Assembly: GCA_913057245.1 (NCBI GenBank)
Contig: CAJXNH010000006.1
Coordinates: 62,001-126,000 of the forward strand
Origin: an uncultured Phaeodactylibacter sp.
Lineage (GTDB): Bacteria > Bacteroidota > Bacteroidia > Chitinophagales > Saprospiraceae
Direction of reading: 5' to 3'
DNA length: 64,000 nt
This document shows, piece by piece, positions 17,921 through 26,443 of this stretch. Under the pieces are notes generated by a model. That model made no database searches. It was given only the letters and a program-made list of their open reading frames with translations, and had not been told where the DNA came from. A program made the translations under genes and the position numbers. The stretch's first letter is position 1, and each line of letters begins with the position of its first letter.

Positions 17921-18478
17921 TCAACCTTTTTTGCGGGGCGCCCATACCACTTCATCAATCCCTTTGGAGTAGCCTATGAAACGGGCCAGGATGAACAGGT
18001 AGTCCGACAGGCGATTGAGGTATTGCATCACGACAGGCTCCACACGGGATTCCTGCGACAGGGCGACCACGAGGCGTTCTGCGCGGCGGCAGACACAGCG
18101 GGCGATGTGCGCGCTCGACACCGCCGGATGCCCGCCCGGCAGGATGAAGTTTTTCAATTCCGGAAGGACTTCGTCCATTTCATCCATAGCCTTTTCCAGG
18201 GCTTCAATATCGGCAGCCTGAATATCGGGCACGGGCATATCTTTATCCGGATCGGAAGCCAGGTTCGAACCAATGGTGAACAGGCGGTCCTGAATGTCTT
18301 TCAGCAATGCACGTACAGCAGGTTCTGTGAACTGATCCCGGACCATACCGATGTGTGCGTTCAGCTCATCCACAGTGCCGTATGCTTCAATGCGGAGGTG
18401 GCTCTTGGGCAGGCGTTTGCCACCAAAAAGACCGGTGGTACCAGCATCGCCTGTTTTTGTATAGATTTTGAAACCCAT
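17921..18478 (-). CDS. Cob(I)yrinic acid a,c-diamide adenosyltransferase, PduO type
   Basis: A 185-residue ATP:corrinoid adenosyltransferase that makes adenosylcobalamin. The PduO signature is clear: KIYTKTGDAGTTGLFGG (about 4-20, ATP site), DELNAHIGMVRD (about 37-48), FILPGG near 118 and the C-RRAERLVV helix near 135. The start at MGFKIYTK is chosen because family members begin there; a longer frame upstream reads the antisense of the ABC gene region. It follows the ABC ATPase gene on the same strand. Confidence 0.92.
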   Translation of the reverse strand: MGFKIYTKTGDAGTTGLFGGKRLPKSHLRIEAYGTVDELNAHIGMVRDQFTEPAVRALLKDIQDRLFTIGSNLASDPDKDMPVPDIQAADIEALEKAMDEMDEVLPELKNFILPGGHPAVSSAHIARCVCRRAERLVVALSQESRVEPVVMQYLNRLSDYLFILARFIGYSKGIDEVVWAPRKKG

Positions 18479-18539
18479 GATTTGGTTGTCGTTTTCATGG
18501 GTCAACAAGCAGCGGCAGCCGGAGGTTTTGAAAAAAACC

Positions 18540-19271
18540 CTAATCTTGATTGTAGCGGTGAGTGGGGTCGCTGGCTTTGACGATGTTTTCGTTGCGCTGA
18601 TCGACTTCCACGATGCCGTCCCGCAGCCGCACCATGCGATGGCAATGTTCGGCAATATCGGGTTCGTGAGTCACCAGAATCACCGTATTGCCCATTTCGT
18701 GGATGCGCTCGAAGATGCCCATAATCTCAATAGATGTTTTCGTATCGAGGTTACCGGTAGGCTCATCTGCCAGGATGATGGAGGGTTTGTTCACCAATGC
18801 CCGGGCAATAGCAACACGCTGCCGCTGACCGCCGGAGAGCTCATTGGGCTTGTGGTCCACCCGGTCGCCCAATCCTACTTCAGTGAGGACCTCCCGGGCA
18901 CGATCCAGGCGAGCCGACTTGGACTGCCCGGCGTACACAAGGGGAAGGGCTACATTCTCCAAAGCCGACAATCGCGGGAGAAGGTTGAAGGTCTGGAAAA
19001 CGAAGCCAATCTCCTTATTACGGACTTCTGCCAGCTCATCATCGTCCATAGTGGACACATTGGTGCTGTTGAGCCAATATTCGCCGCTTGTAGGCGTATC
19101 GAGGCAGCCCAGCAGGTTCATCAGAGTAGACTTCCCCGAACCGGAAGGCCCCATTAAGGCCAGGTATTCATTGGCTTGGATATCCAAGTCTACCCCGCGC
19201 AGGGCATGGACCTGTGCGGTACCCATGGTATAGGTTTTGGTAAGTCCCTTAACGGCAATGATGGGCTGCAT
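18540..19271 (-). CDS. ABC transporter ATP-binding protein, MacB/LolD type
   Basis: A 243-residue ATPase subunit with Walker A (GPSGSGKST, about 41-49), Q-loop ([12 protein letters not shown] near 92), signature [15 protein letters not shown] near 144, Walker [12 protein letters not shown] near 167 and H-loop VTHEPD near 201. Sequence details ([20 protein letters not shown]) match the MacB/LolD/YknY family that drives lipoprotein release or export of peptides. No permease gene is adjacent, which is common for orphan LolD-type ATPases. It starts 6 bases after gatC. Confidence 0.92.
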   Translation of the reverse strand: MQPIIAVKGLTKTYTMGTAQVHALRGVDLDIQANEYLALMGPSGSGKSTLMNLLGCLDTPTSGEYWLNSTNVSTMDDDELAEVRNKEIGFVFQTFNLLPRLSALENVALPLVYAGQSKSARLDRAREVLTEVGLGDRVDHKPNELSGGQRQRVAIARALVNKPSIILADEPTGNLDTKTSIEIMGIFERIHEMGNTVILVTHEPDIAEHCHRMVRLRDGIVEVDQRNENIVKASDPTHRYNQD

Positions 19272-19277
19272 AAATTT

Positions 19278-19574
19278 TTATTTTTTTGAAGGTATTACTT
19301 TCGGTACCCGGAAGTACTCGCCATCCTGATCCGGTGCGTTCCGGAGCGCATCGGCCCGGTCAGTTTGCCCGCGTACCACATCTTCGCGCAGGACATTTAC
19401 GTCCTCATTGACGTAAGTCAGGGGCTCAACGCCTTCGGTGTCCAGTTCTTCCAGCTTTTCGACCATCCCAAGTATCCGGTTGAGGTCACCCTGAATGGAA
19501 GCGCGCTCAGAAGCCGACAACTGCAAGCGAGCTAGTTGTTCCAGCTTCAATATTAAGGACTCGTCAATTTTCAT
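19278..19574 (-). CDS. gatC: Aspartyl/glutamyl-tRNA amidotransferase subunit C
   Basis: GatC is the small subunit that clamps GatA and GatB in the enzyme converting Glu-tRNA(Gln) and Asp-tRNA(Asn) to Gln- and Asn-tRNA. The 98-residue length, the N-terminal helix LEQLARLQLSASER, the ILGMVEKLEELDTEGVEPL segment and the LREDVV stretch are typical. gatA and gatB are not in the window. Heads the run gatC, ABC ATPase, adenosyltransferase. Confidence 0.93.
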   Translation of the reverse strand: MKIDESLILKLEQLARLQLSASERASIQGDLNRILGMVEKLEELDTEGVEPLTYVNEDVNVLREDVVRGQTDRADALRNAPDQDGEYFRVPKVIPSKK

Positions 19575-19694
19575 GATAAAATATTAGATGTTTGGCGCTA
19601 AATCATCGGTAAACAACCATTTACCGTCGAAGGAGCGGATTGGCCCCGATTATTTCCGCTATCTTTTATATTTTCGCAGGAAATCCTGAAGAAA

Positions 19695-20345
19695 ATGAGC
19701 GAAAACAGCGCGAAGTCGCCGCCAAATATAAAACATATTGCTATAGCGGGTAACATCGGAGCGGGCAAAACCACCCTTTCGGAAAAACTGGGGCACCACT
19801 TTGGCTGGGATGTCCACTATGAGTCCGCCAACGACAATCCCTACCTGATCGATTTTTACGAAGACATGCAGCGGTGGTCCTTCAACCTGCAGGTGTTTTT
19901 CCTTAATAACCGTTACCAGCAGGTGCTTAAAATCCTGGCAGGCGACCGCACGGTGGTGCAGGACCGCACCATTTATGAAGATGCCTACATTTTCGCCCCT
20001 AACCTCCACGACATGGGGCTGATGTCGACCCGCGATTTCCAAAATTACTTTGAGCTGTTCAAGACCATGTCTTCACAGATTCAGCCGCCAGACCTGCTGA
20101 TTTACCTTAAAGCCAGCATTCCCACCCTTGTGGAGCACATTCAGGAGCGCGGCCGGGACTACGAAGGCAATATGAGCCTGGATTACCTCAAGCGACTCAA
20201 CGAGCGCTACGAAAACTGGATCAGCAGCTACAAAGAAGGAAGGCTCCTCGTCATTAACGCTGATCATATTGACTTTATGCGCAATCCGGAGGATATGGGT
20301 GATATTGTCAATCAGGTTAACGGAGAGCTGCACGGTTTATTCTAA
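19695..20345 (+). CDS. Deoxynucleoside kinase
   Basis: A 216-residue kinase that phosphorylates deoxynucleosides in salvage. P-loop AIAGNIGAGKTTL (about 16-28), the ExxxDNP-type substrate segment ESANDNPYL (about 39-47), the DRT motif VVQDRTIYEDAYIF (about 91-104) and the arginine-rich lid HIQERGRDYE (about 152-161) are all present. Specificity (dAdo/dGuo versus dCyd) is not assignable from sequence alone. Located upstream of ychF on the same strand with a separate promoter box between. Confidence 0.9.
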   Translation: MSENSAKSPPNIKHIAIAGNIGAGKTTLSEKLGHHFGWDVHYESANDNPYLIDFYEDMQRWSFNLQVFFLNNRYQQVLKILAGDRTVVQDRTIYEDAYIFAPNLHDMGLMSTRDFQNYFELFKTMSSQIQPPDLLIYLKASIPTLVEHIQERGRDYEGNMSLDYLKRLNERYENWISSYKEGRLLVINADHIDFMRNPEDMGDIVNQVNGELHGLF

Positions 20346-20354
20346 CCAATTGCT

Positions 20355-20362
20355 TACCTTTG
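20355..20362 (+). promoter_or_regulatory. Bacteroidota -7 box (TACCTTTG)
   Basis: TACCTTTG followed by CGGCC, the same arrangement as upstream of the cystathionine beta-synthase gene. It lies 75 bases before the ychF ATG and just after the kinase stop. Confidence 0.45.
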
Positions 20363-20437
20363 CGGCCTTATTAGATAATGGGCAGGCGGCGGTTGTGCCG
20401 GTTGCCAGTTACGTTTACCTTCAATCAAATACAGCAT

Positions 20438-21535
20438 ATGGCACTAAAGGCGGGTATCGTGGGGCTTCCCAATGTTGGAAAATCTACCCTGTTTAATGCG
20501 CTGACCTCAGCCAAAGCACTGGCAGCCAATTATCCATTCGCAACCAAAGACCCCAACGTGGGCGTCATTACTGTTCCTGACCCCCGCCTTGACAAACTGG
20601 CGGAGCTGGTCAATCCACAAAAGGTACAGCCGACCACGATTGAGATTGTCGATATTGCCGGCCTGATCAAAGGGGCGAGTCAGGGAGAAGGCCTTGGCAA
20701 TCAGTTCCTGGCGAATATCCGGGAAGTGGATGCGATTGTGCATGTGGTGCGCTGCTTTGATGAAGGCAACGTGGTTCATGTCGACGGTGATGTTGACCCC
20801 GTGCGCGACAAGGAAACGATTGACACCGAGCTGCTGCTCAAGGACATCGAGACGGTGGAGAAGCAGGTGGACCGCTTCAAGCGTCAGGCCAAGAGCAACA
20901 ACAAAGAAGACCTGAAGAATCTGGAGATCAGCCAGAAAATACTGGCCCACCTGGAAGAAGAAAAACCGGCCCGGGCCATTGAGCTGGACGAAGCGGGACA
21001 GGCCCTGCTGAAGGAGATGTTCCTGCTTACGGCCAAGCCTATTCTTTACGTCTGTAATGTGGAAGAGGACGCTGTAAATGATGGCAATGCACATTCGGAG
21101 CGCTTCAAGGCTGCCGTAGCTGATGAGCCCGCGGAGGTCATTCTGGTCAGTGCGGCCATTGAAGCCGATATCGCTGAGCTGGAAACCAAAGAAGAGCGGC
21201 TGGAGTTTCTGAACGATATGGGACTGGACGAGCCGGGTGTTAACCGGGTTATTCGTGCCACGTACAAATTACTCAACCTTATCACCTACTTTACTGCCGG
21301 TGAGAAGGAGGTCCGTGCCTGGACCATTCAGGATGGCTGGAAAGCCCCACAGGCAGCTGGTGTTATTCATACCGATTTTGAAAAGGGCTTTATCCGGGCT
21401 GAGGTTATTAAGTACAACGACTACGTAAGCCTGGGCTCAGAGCAGGCAGTCAAGGAAGCTGGTAAAATGGCAGTGGAAGGCAAAGAGTACGTGGTAACTG
21501 ATGGGGACGTCATGCACTTCCGTTTCAACGTATAA
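20438..21535 (+). CDS. ychF: Redox-regulated ATPase/GTPase YchF (OLA1 family)
   Basis: A 365-residue Obg-family P-loop protein. Walker A GLPNVGKSTLFNALT (about 8-22), switch II DIAGLIKGASQGEG (about 70-83) and a C-terminal TGS-like domain (FTAGEKEVRAWTI to the end) are complete. The NxxE in place of NKxD, seen as NVEED near 207, explains the ATP preference of the family. It associates with ribosomes and stress responses. The start at MALKAGIVG is the family N-terminus. The stop overlaps the ATG of the pseudouridine synthase by one base. Confidence 0.95.
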   Translation: MALKAGIVGLPNVGKSTLFNALTSAKALAANYPFATKDPNVGVITVPDPRLDKLAELVNPQKVQPTTIEIVDIAGLIKGASQGEGLGNQFLANIREVDAIVHVVRCFDEGNVVHVDGDVDPVRDKETIDTELLLKDIETVEKQVDRFKRQAKSNNKEDLKNLEISQKILAHLEEEKPARAIELDEAGQALLKEMFLLTAKPILYVCNVEEDAVNDGNAHSERFKAAVADEPAEVILVSAAIEADIAELETKEERLEFLNDMGLDEPGVNRVIRATYKLLNLITYFTAGEKEVRAWTIQDGWKAPQAAGVIHTDFEKGFIRAEVIKYNDYVSLGSEQAVKEAGKMAVEGKEYVVTDGDVMHFRFNV

Positions 21536-22131
21536 TGTCCGATTTACGATACTACATCCTTAATAAGCCTTACGGGGTGCTCAGTCAGTTTACACGGGAG
21601 CACCCTGATCATCGCGTGCTCGGGGACCTCTACGATTTTCCCGGGGATGTTTATCCGGTGGGCAGGCTCGACAAGGACAGCGAAGGACTGCTCATCATCA
21701 CCAACGACAAGGCACTGACCCACCGGCTGCTTGACCCAAAATTTGAGCACCCCCGCACTTACTGGGTGCAGGTGGAAGGAGTTCCGGACCGGGAAGCCTT
21801 GTCTCAATTGCGCAAGGGCGTTGCCATACGCATCAAAAAGCAAACTTACCAGACCCGGCCTGCCAGAGTAGAGCTTTTCACCTCCCCTCCTGCCCTCCCT
21901 GAACGCGACCCGCCTGTCCGCTTCCGCAAAACCGTGCCGGACAGCTGGCTGTCTATCCAACTGACTGAGGGTAGGAATCGTCAGGTGCGGCGGATGTGTG
22001 CAGCGGTCGGGTTCCCGGTACTGCGTCTTGTGCGGACTCAGATCCAAATGCTGACTCTTGGCAATTTGGCTCCCGGGCAGGTTAAAACGCTCGAACCTTC
22101 TGCCATTCTGCGTAAGCTTGGGATGGTTTAG
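21535..22131 (+). CDS. 23S rRNA pseudouridine synthase, RluE/RsuA type
   Basis: A 198-residue RsuA-family enzyme without an S4 domain. The catalytic Asp lies in PVGRLDKDSEGLLIIT (about 41-56), and the KPYGVLSQF start and GRNRQVRRMCAAVGFPV segment (about 143-159) are characteristic. The short, S4-less form is closest to RluE, which modifies U2457 of 23S rRNA. It overlaps the ychF stop codon (TAATG), so translation is coupled. A proline-rich insertion near 118-133 is unusual but lies at a variable loop. Confidence 0.88.
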   Translation: MSDLRYYILNKPYGVLSQFTREHPDHRVLGDLYDFPGDVYPVGRLDKDSEGLLIITNDKALTHRLLDPKFEHPRTYWVQVEGVPDREALSQLRKGVAIRIKKQTYQTRPARVELFTSPPALPERDPPVRFRKTVPDSWLSIQLTEGRNRQVRRMCAAVGFPVLRLVRTQIQMLTLGNLAPGQVKTLEPSAILRKLGMV

Positions 22132-22397
22132 AAGGTTGGGTCATAGGGCAGCCCGTCTGCAGGCCATAAATCCCTGAAAAGGATTCGGAAAAAACCTACA
22201 GTTACCCAAATACCTAATCCTCCAAGCGTAAAAAGCTGAACCAGGCCGATGCCAAAATACCCGAGATAGAATCGATGTATGCCTAATAAGCCGAAAAACA
22301 AGACACAGAGGAGAGCGACAATCTGACTCCTGCCAGCGAGTTTATCCGTTGATTTGCCAGTCGATAGGGTTCTTACCTTCCGACTTGAGGTATTCAT
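22128..22397 (-). CDS. TM2-domain membrane protein
   Basis: The 89-residue protein carries the TM2 domain: two helices (QIVALLCVLFFGLLGIHRFY and the following GLVQLFTLGGLGIWVTVGFF) around the GIHRFYLG motif. The function of TM2 proteins in bacteria is unknown. The ATG at 22397 lies 55 bases inside the 3' end of ung; no in-frame ATG is available after the ung stop, so overlap is probably real. Converges with the pseudouridine synthase gene with a 4-base overlap. Confidence 0.75.
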   Translation of the reverse strand: MNTSSRKVRTLSTGKSTDKLAGRSQIVALLCVLFFGLLGIHRFYLGYFGIGLVQLFTLGGLGIWVTVGFFRILFRDLWPADGLPYDPTF

Positions 22398-23019
22398 TAG
22401 CTTTGGAAAAGTGGGCACTGCCAAAGTAGGCGCCTCCTGCAAGCGGAGAAGGATGGGCAGCTTCCAGGATTAAGTGCTTGTCTGCGTCAATCAACGTTTT
22501 TTTCTTACGGGCAAAACCACCCCATAACATAAACACCAGCCCCTCGCGCTTTTCTGACAACTTCCGGATTACAGCATCTGTAAAATCCTGCCAGCCGATT
22601 TTACGGTGGGCACCGGCTGTTTTATGCTCTACGGTCAGCATAGCGTTTAGCAGGAAGACGCCCTGTGTTGCCCATGCCGTCAGGTCACCGTGATTGGGAG
22701 GAGCAATGCCAAGATCGGACTGCAGTTCTTTGTAAATATTGCGAAGGGAAGGCGGCACCCGAACGCCTTTAGGCACTGAGAACGACAGCCCCATGGCTTC
22801 CCCCGGGTTGTGGTAAGGGTCTTGCCCCAGTATCACCACTTTTACTTTGTCGAAGGGCGTGGTATTAAAGGCATTGAAGATGAGACTACCTGGCGGATAA
22901 ATCTTTTTCCCGGCGGCCTTTTCCTTTTTTAGAAAGGTGGCAATGCTTTGAAAATAGGGCTGCTGGAATTCCTGCTCCAATACCGCTTTCCAACTTTCTT
23001 CGATTTTTACCTGGCTCAT
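22342..23019 (-). CDS. ung: Uracil-DNA glycosylase
   Basis: A 225-residue family-1 UDG that removes uracil from DNA in base-excision repair. The catalytic water-activating loop VILGQDPYHNPGEAMGLSF (Asp near residue 67) and the DNA-intercalating loop AAHPSPLAG (about 188-196) are intact, as are the LLN segment near 126 and the LWGGFARKK region near 166. Length is typical. Same strand as the alpha/beta hydrolase gene, 19 bases downstream. Confidence 0.96.
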   Translation of the reverse strand: MSQVKIEESWKAVLEQEFQQPYFQSIATFLKKEKAAGKKIYPPGSLIFNAFNTTPFDKVKVVILGQDPYHNPGEAMGLSFSVPKGVRVPPSLRNIYKELQSDLGIAPPNHGDLTAWATQGVFLLNAMLTVEHKTAGAHRKIGWQDFTDAVIRKLSEKREGLVFMLWGGFARKKKTLIDADKHLILEAAHPSPLAGGAYFGSAHFSKANEYLKSEGKNPIDWQING

Positions 23020-23038
23020 ATGCTTAGCGGATCATTGT

Positions 23039-23959
23039 TTAGTGCTCTACGGAAGAGAACCCATCCACTCCGGCATACTTTCCGGTAGTGACCTGAATGA
23101 GTTTCTCGAGCGACTGTTCCAGCAATTGCCGTTTGGTCCAAAGCAGGTCATGCTTGCGCCCCTCCAGCAGCTTAAACTCTAAAAAGGATGCATTCACCAG
23201 CCGCTCGCTGGCGAATATAGCATTTTCGGGGTAGATGAGGTTGTCCGCATCGCCGTGCAGGATGATGGCTGCGCTTTTAATACGATTCCATAGCCCGGCC
23301 ATCGAATCCAGCTGCATCTTGTGGCTTAGCTTTTCCATGTTCGCCACGTGAATAGAGCCAGGTAACAGCCAGCGAAATGGCCAGTGCTTAGTGATGTGGG
23401 TGAAGGTGAAGGTCTTTTCCTTACCGGGCATGAGAGAAGCCGATTGCAACAGTATCCCATCGACAAGGTCCGGGAAATCCATAGCAATACGAGCCGCCAC
23501 GGTACCACCGTAACTAGACCCGTGCAGGATGACAGAGGGATGCTGCCCCCGTTTCTCCCGGATCACTTCGGCGATTAGAGCCGCCTGTTTCTTTACCGAA
23601 ACCTCAGGCTCTCCATAACCGGAATAACCATAGCCCGGCCGGTCTACTGCCATCAGCTTGGCTTTCGCCAAAAGGCTGGTGTCTTTTAGGAATGTCCGCC
23701 AGAAAGAAGAAGAGCTGGGCGCACCGTGGATAAAAACGACTAAGGGAAGGGAGTCCTGCCCAATTTCCAGATAACGCAATTCACGGTCCTCAGTAGAGAG
23801 TGTACCAAATTCGGCCTGCAGACCAAGTGGGTTTTCAGCCAAAATTTTCTGGTAAGTGGGCGTACTGATCCGCATTTCCATAAAGTCATATCCATAAATG
23901 AGGAGGAGAAGGAATGCGAAGGAGAAGTAGATTCTTTTCTTCTTAACGATTTTTTTCAC
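23039..23959 (-). CDS. Alpha/beta hydrolase
   Basis: A 306-residue hydrolase with an N-terminal membrane anchor or uncleaved signal (IYFSFAFLLLLIYGYDFM, about 10-27). Oxyanion motif VFIHGAPSSSSFW near 72, nucleophile elbow HGSSYGG near 146, acid in HGDADNLIYP near 234 and His in EGRKHDLLW near 264 form a full Ser-Asp-His set. Lid and substrate region give no specific match, so the substrate is unknown. It lies upstream of ung on the same strand, with a 124-base AT-rich gap to the next gene. Confidence 0.85.
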   Translation of the reverse strand: MKKIVKKKRIYFSFAFLLLLIYGYDFMEMRISTPTYQKILAENPLGLQAEFGTLSTEDRELRYLEIGQDSLPLVVFIHGAPSSSSFWRTFLKDTSLLAKAKLMAVDRPGYGYSGYGEPEVSVKKQAALIAEVIREKRGQHPSVILHGSSYGGTVAARIAMDFPDLVDGILLQSASLMPGKEKTFTFTHITKHWPFRWLLPGSIHVANMEKLSHKMQLDSMAGLWNRIKSAAIILHGDADNLIYPENAIFASERLVNASFLEFKLLEGRKHDLLWTKRQLLEQSLEKLIQVTTGKYAGVDGFSSVEH

Positions 23960-24084
23960 GGGATGTCCAATTATAAGCTAATTGTATTGATAAAGTTTTT
24001 TTCACTATTGATCTGACCTCTAATTGACCACTTTATCTTTATTTAATAGATTTACACCATTGAATTAACATTCTAAGAAAAGTA

Positions 24085-24933
24085 ATGTTTGAAAACACCC
24101 CACCTTCAACCTCCTCAATGACAAAAGAATGGGCTCCAAGTCTTGCCTTCAGGAGGTTTCAGGGTAAGCAATATGAGCTCAACCGTTTATATTGGACACA
24201 GGTGATCAGCCACGAAGCACTCGGGCAGGTACTGGAAATGAAAGACAAAGCAACCCAGACCCTCAATGCCCTCAATATGGATATTCCTGCAATGCGACAC
24301 TTCCATACTGTGGAAGAAACCAAACAGTGGGCGCCAGAATACCTTAATCGGTCAAGGCTTCATTTACTGGTTATTTGTGCTGCTAATCTTGAAAGCTATC
24401 TAAAAGAAATAACGTTTTGGCATCTATACAGCAATGGGTATAAGAGCAAAAACGCGAAAAAGCTCGATGCCATAGGGAATGCTATTGGTCGGCCTATTTT
24501 GAGCAGGTCTTCCTTGCCTGAACCTCTTAAATATGCACAATTGCTTTTTCATCTCGATTTTGGAACAAACCTGACCAAATGGCAGAGGTTTTATAAGCTG
24601 CGGTGTGCAGCGGCACACAATGGCGGCATGGTTACTGCAAGGACTTTGAAAGACATCCCGGATCTCACCACTCCCCTTCATCACCCCATAGGATTAAGCT
24701 GGAAGGAGCTAAAAGACGCTCTTGCTTCTGCGGAACATATTGCAAAGGCCATTGATCAGAAGGCAACAGACAAGCGCCTTCGGCTCAATGAAGTGAAGCA
24801 TGAACTTGATGAGCTTAAAAGCATTGGAAACTTACCAGAAAAAGAACGCCTTTGGGAATTCATCCATCAAAACTACGGTTTAAAAGGATTGAAAAGGCGG
24901 GAAAAAGCAAATATAGAAGCTGAACTATACTAA
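24085..24933 (+). CDS. HEPN-like protein of unknown function
   Basis: A 282-residue, mostly helical protein. The segment RLHLLVICAANLESYLKEI (about 91-109) and the later RCAAAHNGG with an R-x4-H pair (Arg173, His178) match the pattern of HEPN domains of the RiboL-PSP type, many of which are RNases in defence or toxin systems. The C-terminal 70 residues form a charged helical extension. No nucleotidyltransferase (MNT) antitoxin partner is adjacent. It ends 28 bases before tRNA-Arg, on the side opposite the integrated element. Function is inferred from the motif only. Confidence 0.6.
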   Translation: MFENTPPSTSSMTKEWAPSLAFRRFQGKQYELNRLYWTQVISHEALGQVLEMKDKATQTLNALNMDIPAMRHFHTVEETKQWAPEYLNRSRLHLLVICAANLESYLKEITFWHLYSNGYKSKNAKKLDAIGNAIGRPILSRSSLPEPLKYAQLLFHLDFGTNLTKWQRFYKLRCAAAHNGGMVTARTLKDIPDLTTPLHHPIGLSWKELKDALASAEHIAKAIDQKATDKRLRLNEVKHELDELKSIGNLPEKERLWEFIHQNYGLKGLKRREKANIEAELY

Positions 24934-24961
24934 TTTTTTGTTTTATTTGCAGTCCAGAACC

Positions 24962-25035
24962 GGTCCCGTAGCTCAGTTGGATAGAGCGGCGGACTTCTAA
25001 TCCGCAGGTCGTGGGTTCGAACCCTACCGGGATCA
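24962..25035 (+). tRNA. tRNA-Arg (anticodon TCT)
   Basis: A 74-nt cloverleaf: acceptor GGTCCCG pairs with CGGGATC (one G-T), D-arm GCTC...GAGC, anticodon stem GCGGA/TCCGC around CTTCTAA with anticodon TCT, T-arm GTGGG/CCTAC with loop TTCGAAC, discriminator A. The CCA end is not encoded. Its 3' end is the insertion site of the downstream integrative element and remains intact. Confidence 0.96.
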
Positions 25036-25036
25036 C
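25024..25036 (+). repeat. attL core: tRNA 3' end direct repeat
   Basis: CTACCGGGATCAC, the end of the tRNA plus one base, recurs exactly at 34586-34598. With the integrase gene immediately inside, this marks the left attachment site. Confidence 0.75.
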
Positions 25037-25040
25037 GAAC

Positions 25041-25081
25041 GTAGGTTGTTGGTTGTCAATTGACAACCACAACTTACCTAC
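25041..25081. repeat. Nested palindrome between attL and the integrase gene
   Basis: A perfect 20-bp palindrome (half-site TGGTTGTCAA, 25050-25069) lies inside an outer inverted repeat GTAGGT (25041-25046) and ACCTAC (25076-25081). It could be a protein-binding site for recombination, or a hairpin that ends tRNA transcription on the element side. Confidence 0.55.
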
Positions 25082-25136
25082 AATCAACGAATTGAGCGCA
25101 TAACAGCGCCTTTTGACTATCAAAGGATAGGCTGCA

Positions 25137-25158
25137 TTTGTACTGATTTTTGTACTGA
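25137..25158 (+). repeat. Tandem TTTGTACTGA sites (candidate integrase arm sites)
   Basis: TTTGTACTGA occurs at 25137-25146 and 25149-25158, 12 bases apart, between attL and the integrase gene. A related TTGTACTGAA occurs near the other end at 34517-34526, as expected for arm-type sites of a tyrosine integrase. Confidence 0.45.
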
Positions 25159-25204
25159 AAGGGTTAATGATCCGCAATTACTTAACCTTTCAACTTTATC
25201 AGTC

Positions 25205-26443
25205 ATGGCAACGCATTTCAAAAAGATCAAATTCTCAGTGGTCTACAATCGCAACAATATCTTAAACCAGGATGGGGAAGCCCTCATTCAGATACGAGCC
25301 TATGCTCCAGCTGAGCAACGGGTACGGATATTGTCAACCGGCATCTACATCGAGCCACGCTATTGGGATGCCACCCACCGGCGGGTAATGGAAACGCACC
25401 CAGCCGAGCTGCATTTAAACGACCTGATCCACGAACAAATTAAGGGCTACAAAAAGAGAGAGCAGGAACTCCTGCAACGGTTTGGAGCGGCACCGCTGCG
25501 GCTGCTGGATGACTGCCCGGCCGTAGATGCCCCAGACCTTGACCCCTATCTGACGTTTACAGCGTTTTTCGAGCGCGAGATCGAGCGCCCGGAACTTCAG
25601 GAAAGCACCAAGCGGCAGCACCGTGTAACGCTGCGATACCTCAAGCGATTCCACGGGAACGTGCTGTTCTCAGATTTGAAGTATTCCTTCCTGTCGTCCT
25701 TCAATAAATTCCTACTCTCCCACGCTATGGGATTGAATACCGCCTACCGGCACCATAAGTGTATGCGCACTTACATCAACCTGGCAATAAAGCACGACTA
25801 CCTGCCACTAGATGGCAACCCCTACCGGAAGTTCAAGCCACGGCAGGAAGAACCCCACCGGGAGTACCTGACCGAAGCTGAATTGCACCTACTGGAGCAA
25901 CTGGAGATCCCCACCGGTTTCAAGTACCTGGAGAAAATCCGCAATATGTTCTTATTTGCCTGTTATACCGGGCTGCGGTTTGGCGATGTGGTGAAGCTGG
26001 CCCGGAAACATATCGAAGAGACGGCGAAGGGTATGCAGATCACGATGCGGATTGAAAAGACCAGGAACAAACACACCATACCGCTGTGGCTGCTATTCAA
26101 GCGAGACGGCATCCAGTGGAGCAAACCGGAACAGATCATTCGTGACCGCCTGGCAGAGCAGAGACTCGACAACCGGAAGGACTTACAAGCCTTCCCGCTG
26201 TTCAAGCTCACCAACCAATACACCAACCGCTGCCTGAAGGAGCTGGCAGGACTCGCCGGCATAGATAAGCAGCTGAGTTTTCACGTCAGCCGGCGCACCT
26301 TCGCCACACAGATGGCACCACGGGTTCAGATGCCAGTGCTGCAACGGCTGCTTAATCACTCCACGCTAGATATGACTAAGATTTACATTCGCCTGGCTAA
26401 CTCCCAGGTGGAGCGGGAACTCGAAAAAATTGAATGGCAGTAG
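25205..26443 (+). CDS. Tyrosine recombinase/integrase of the element
   Basis: A 412-residue site-specific integrase of the Bacteroidota type. N-terminal arm-binding domain (about 1-60, ending STGIYIEPRYWD), a SAM-like core-binding domain (about 115-215, FTAFFEREIERP onward) and a C-terminal catalytic domain with CYTGLRFGD (first Arg, about 257-265), HVSRRTF (His and second Arg, about 360) and the nucleophile Tyr in MTKIYIRL (near 396). It lies 170 bases inside the tRNA-Arg attachment site and reads into the element, as is typical. The next gene starts on the base after its stop codon. Confidence 0.93.
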   Translation: MATHFKKIKFSVVYNRNNILNQDGEALIQIRAYAPAEQRVRILSTGIYIEPRYWDATHRRVMETHPAELHLNDLIHEQIKGYKKREQELLQRFGAAPLRLLDDCPAVDAPDLDPYLTFTAFFEREIERPELQESTKRQHRVTLRYLKRFHGNVLFSDLKYSFLSSFNKFLLSHAMGLNTAYRHHKCMRTYINLAIKHDYLPLDGNPYRKFKPRQEEPHREYLTEAELHLLEQLEIPTGFKYLEKIRNMFLFACYTGLRFGDVVKLARKHIEETAKGMQITMRIEKTRNKHTIPLWLLFKRDGIQWSKPEQIIRDRLAEQRLDNRKDLQAFPLFKLTNQYTNRCLKELAGLAGIDKQLSFHVSRRTFATQMAPRVQMPVLQRLLNHSTLDMTKIYIRLANSQVERELEKIEWQ

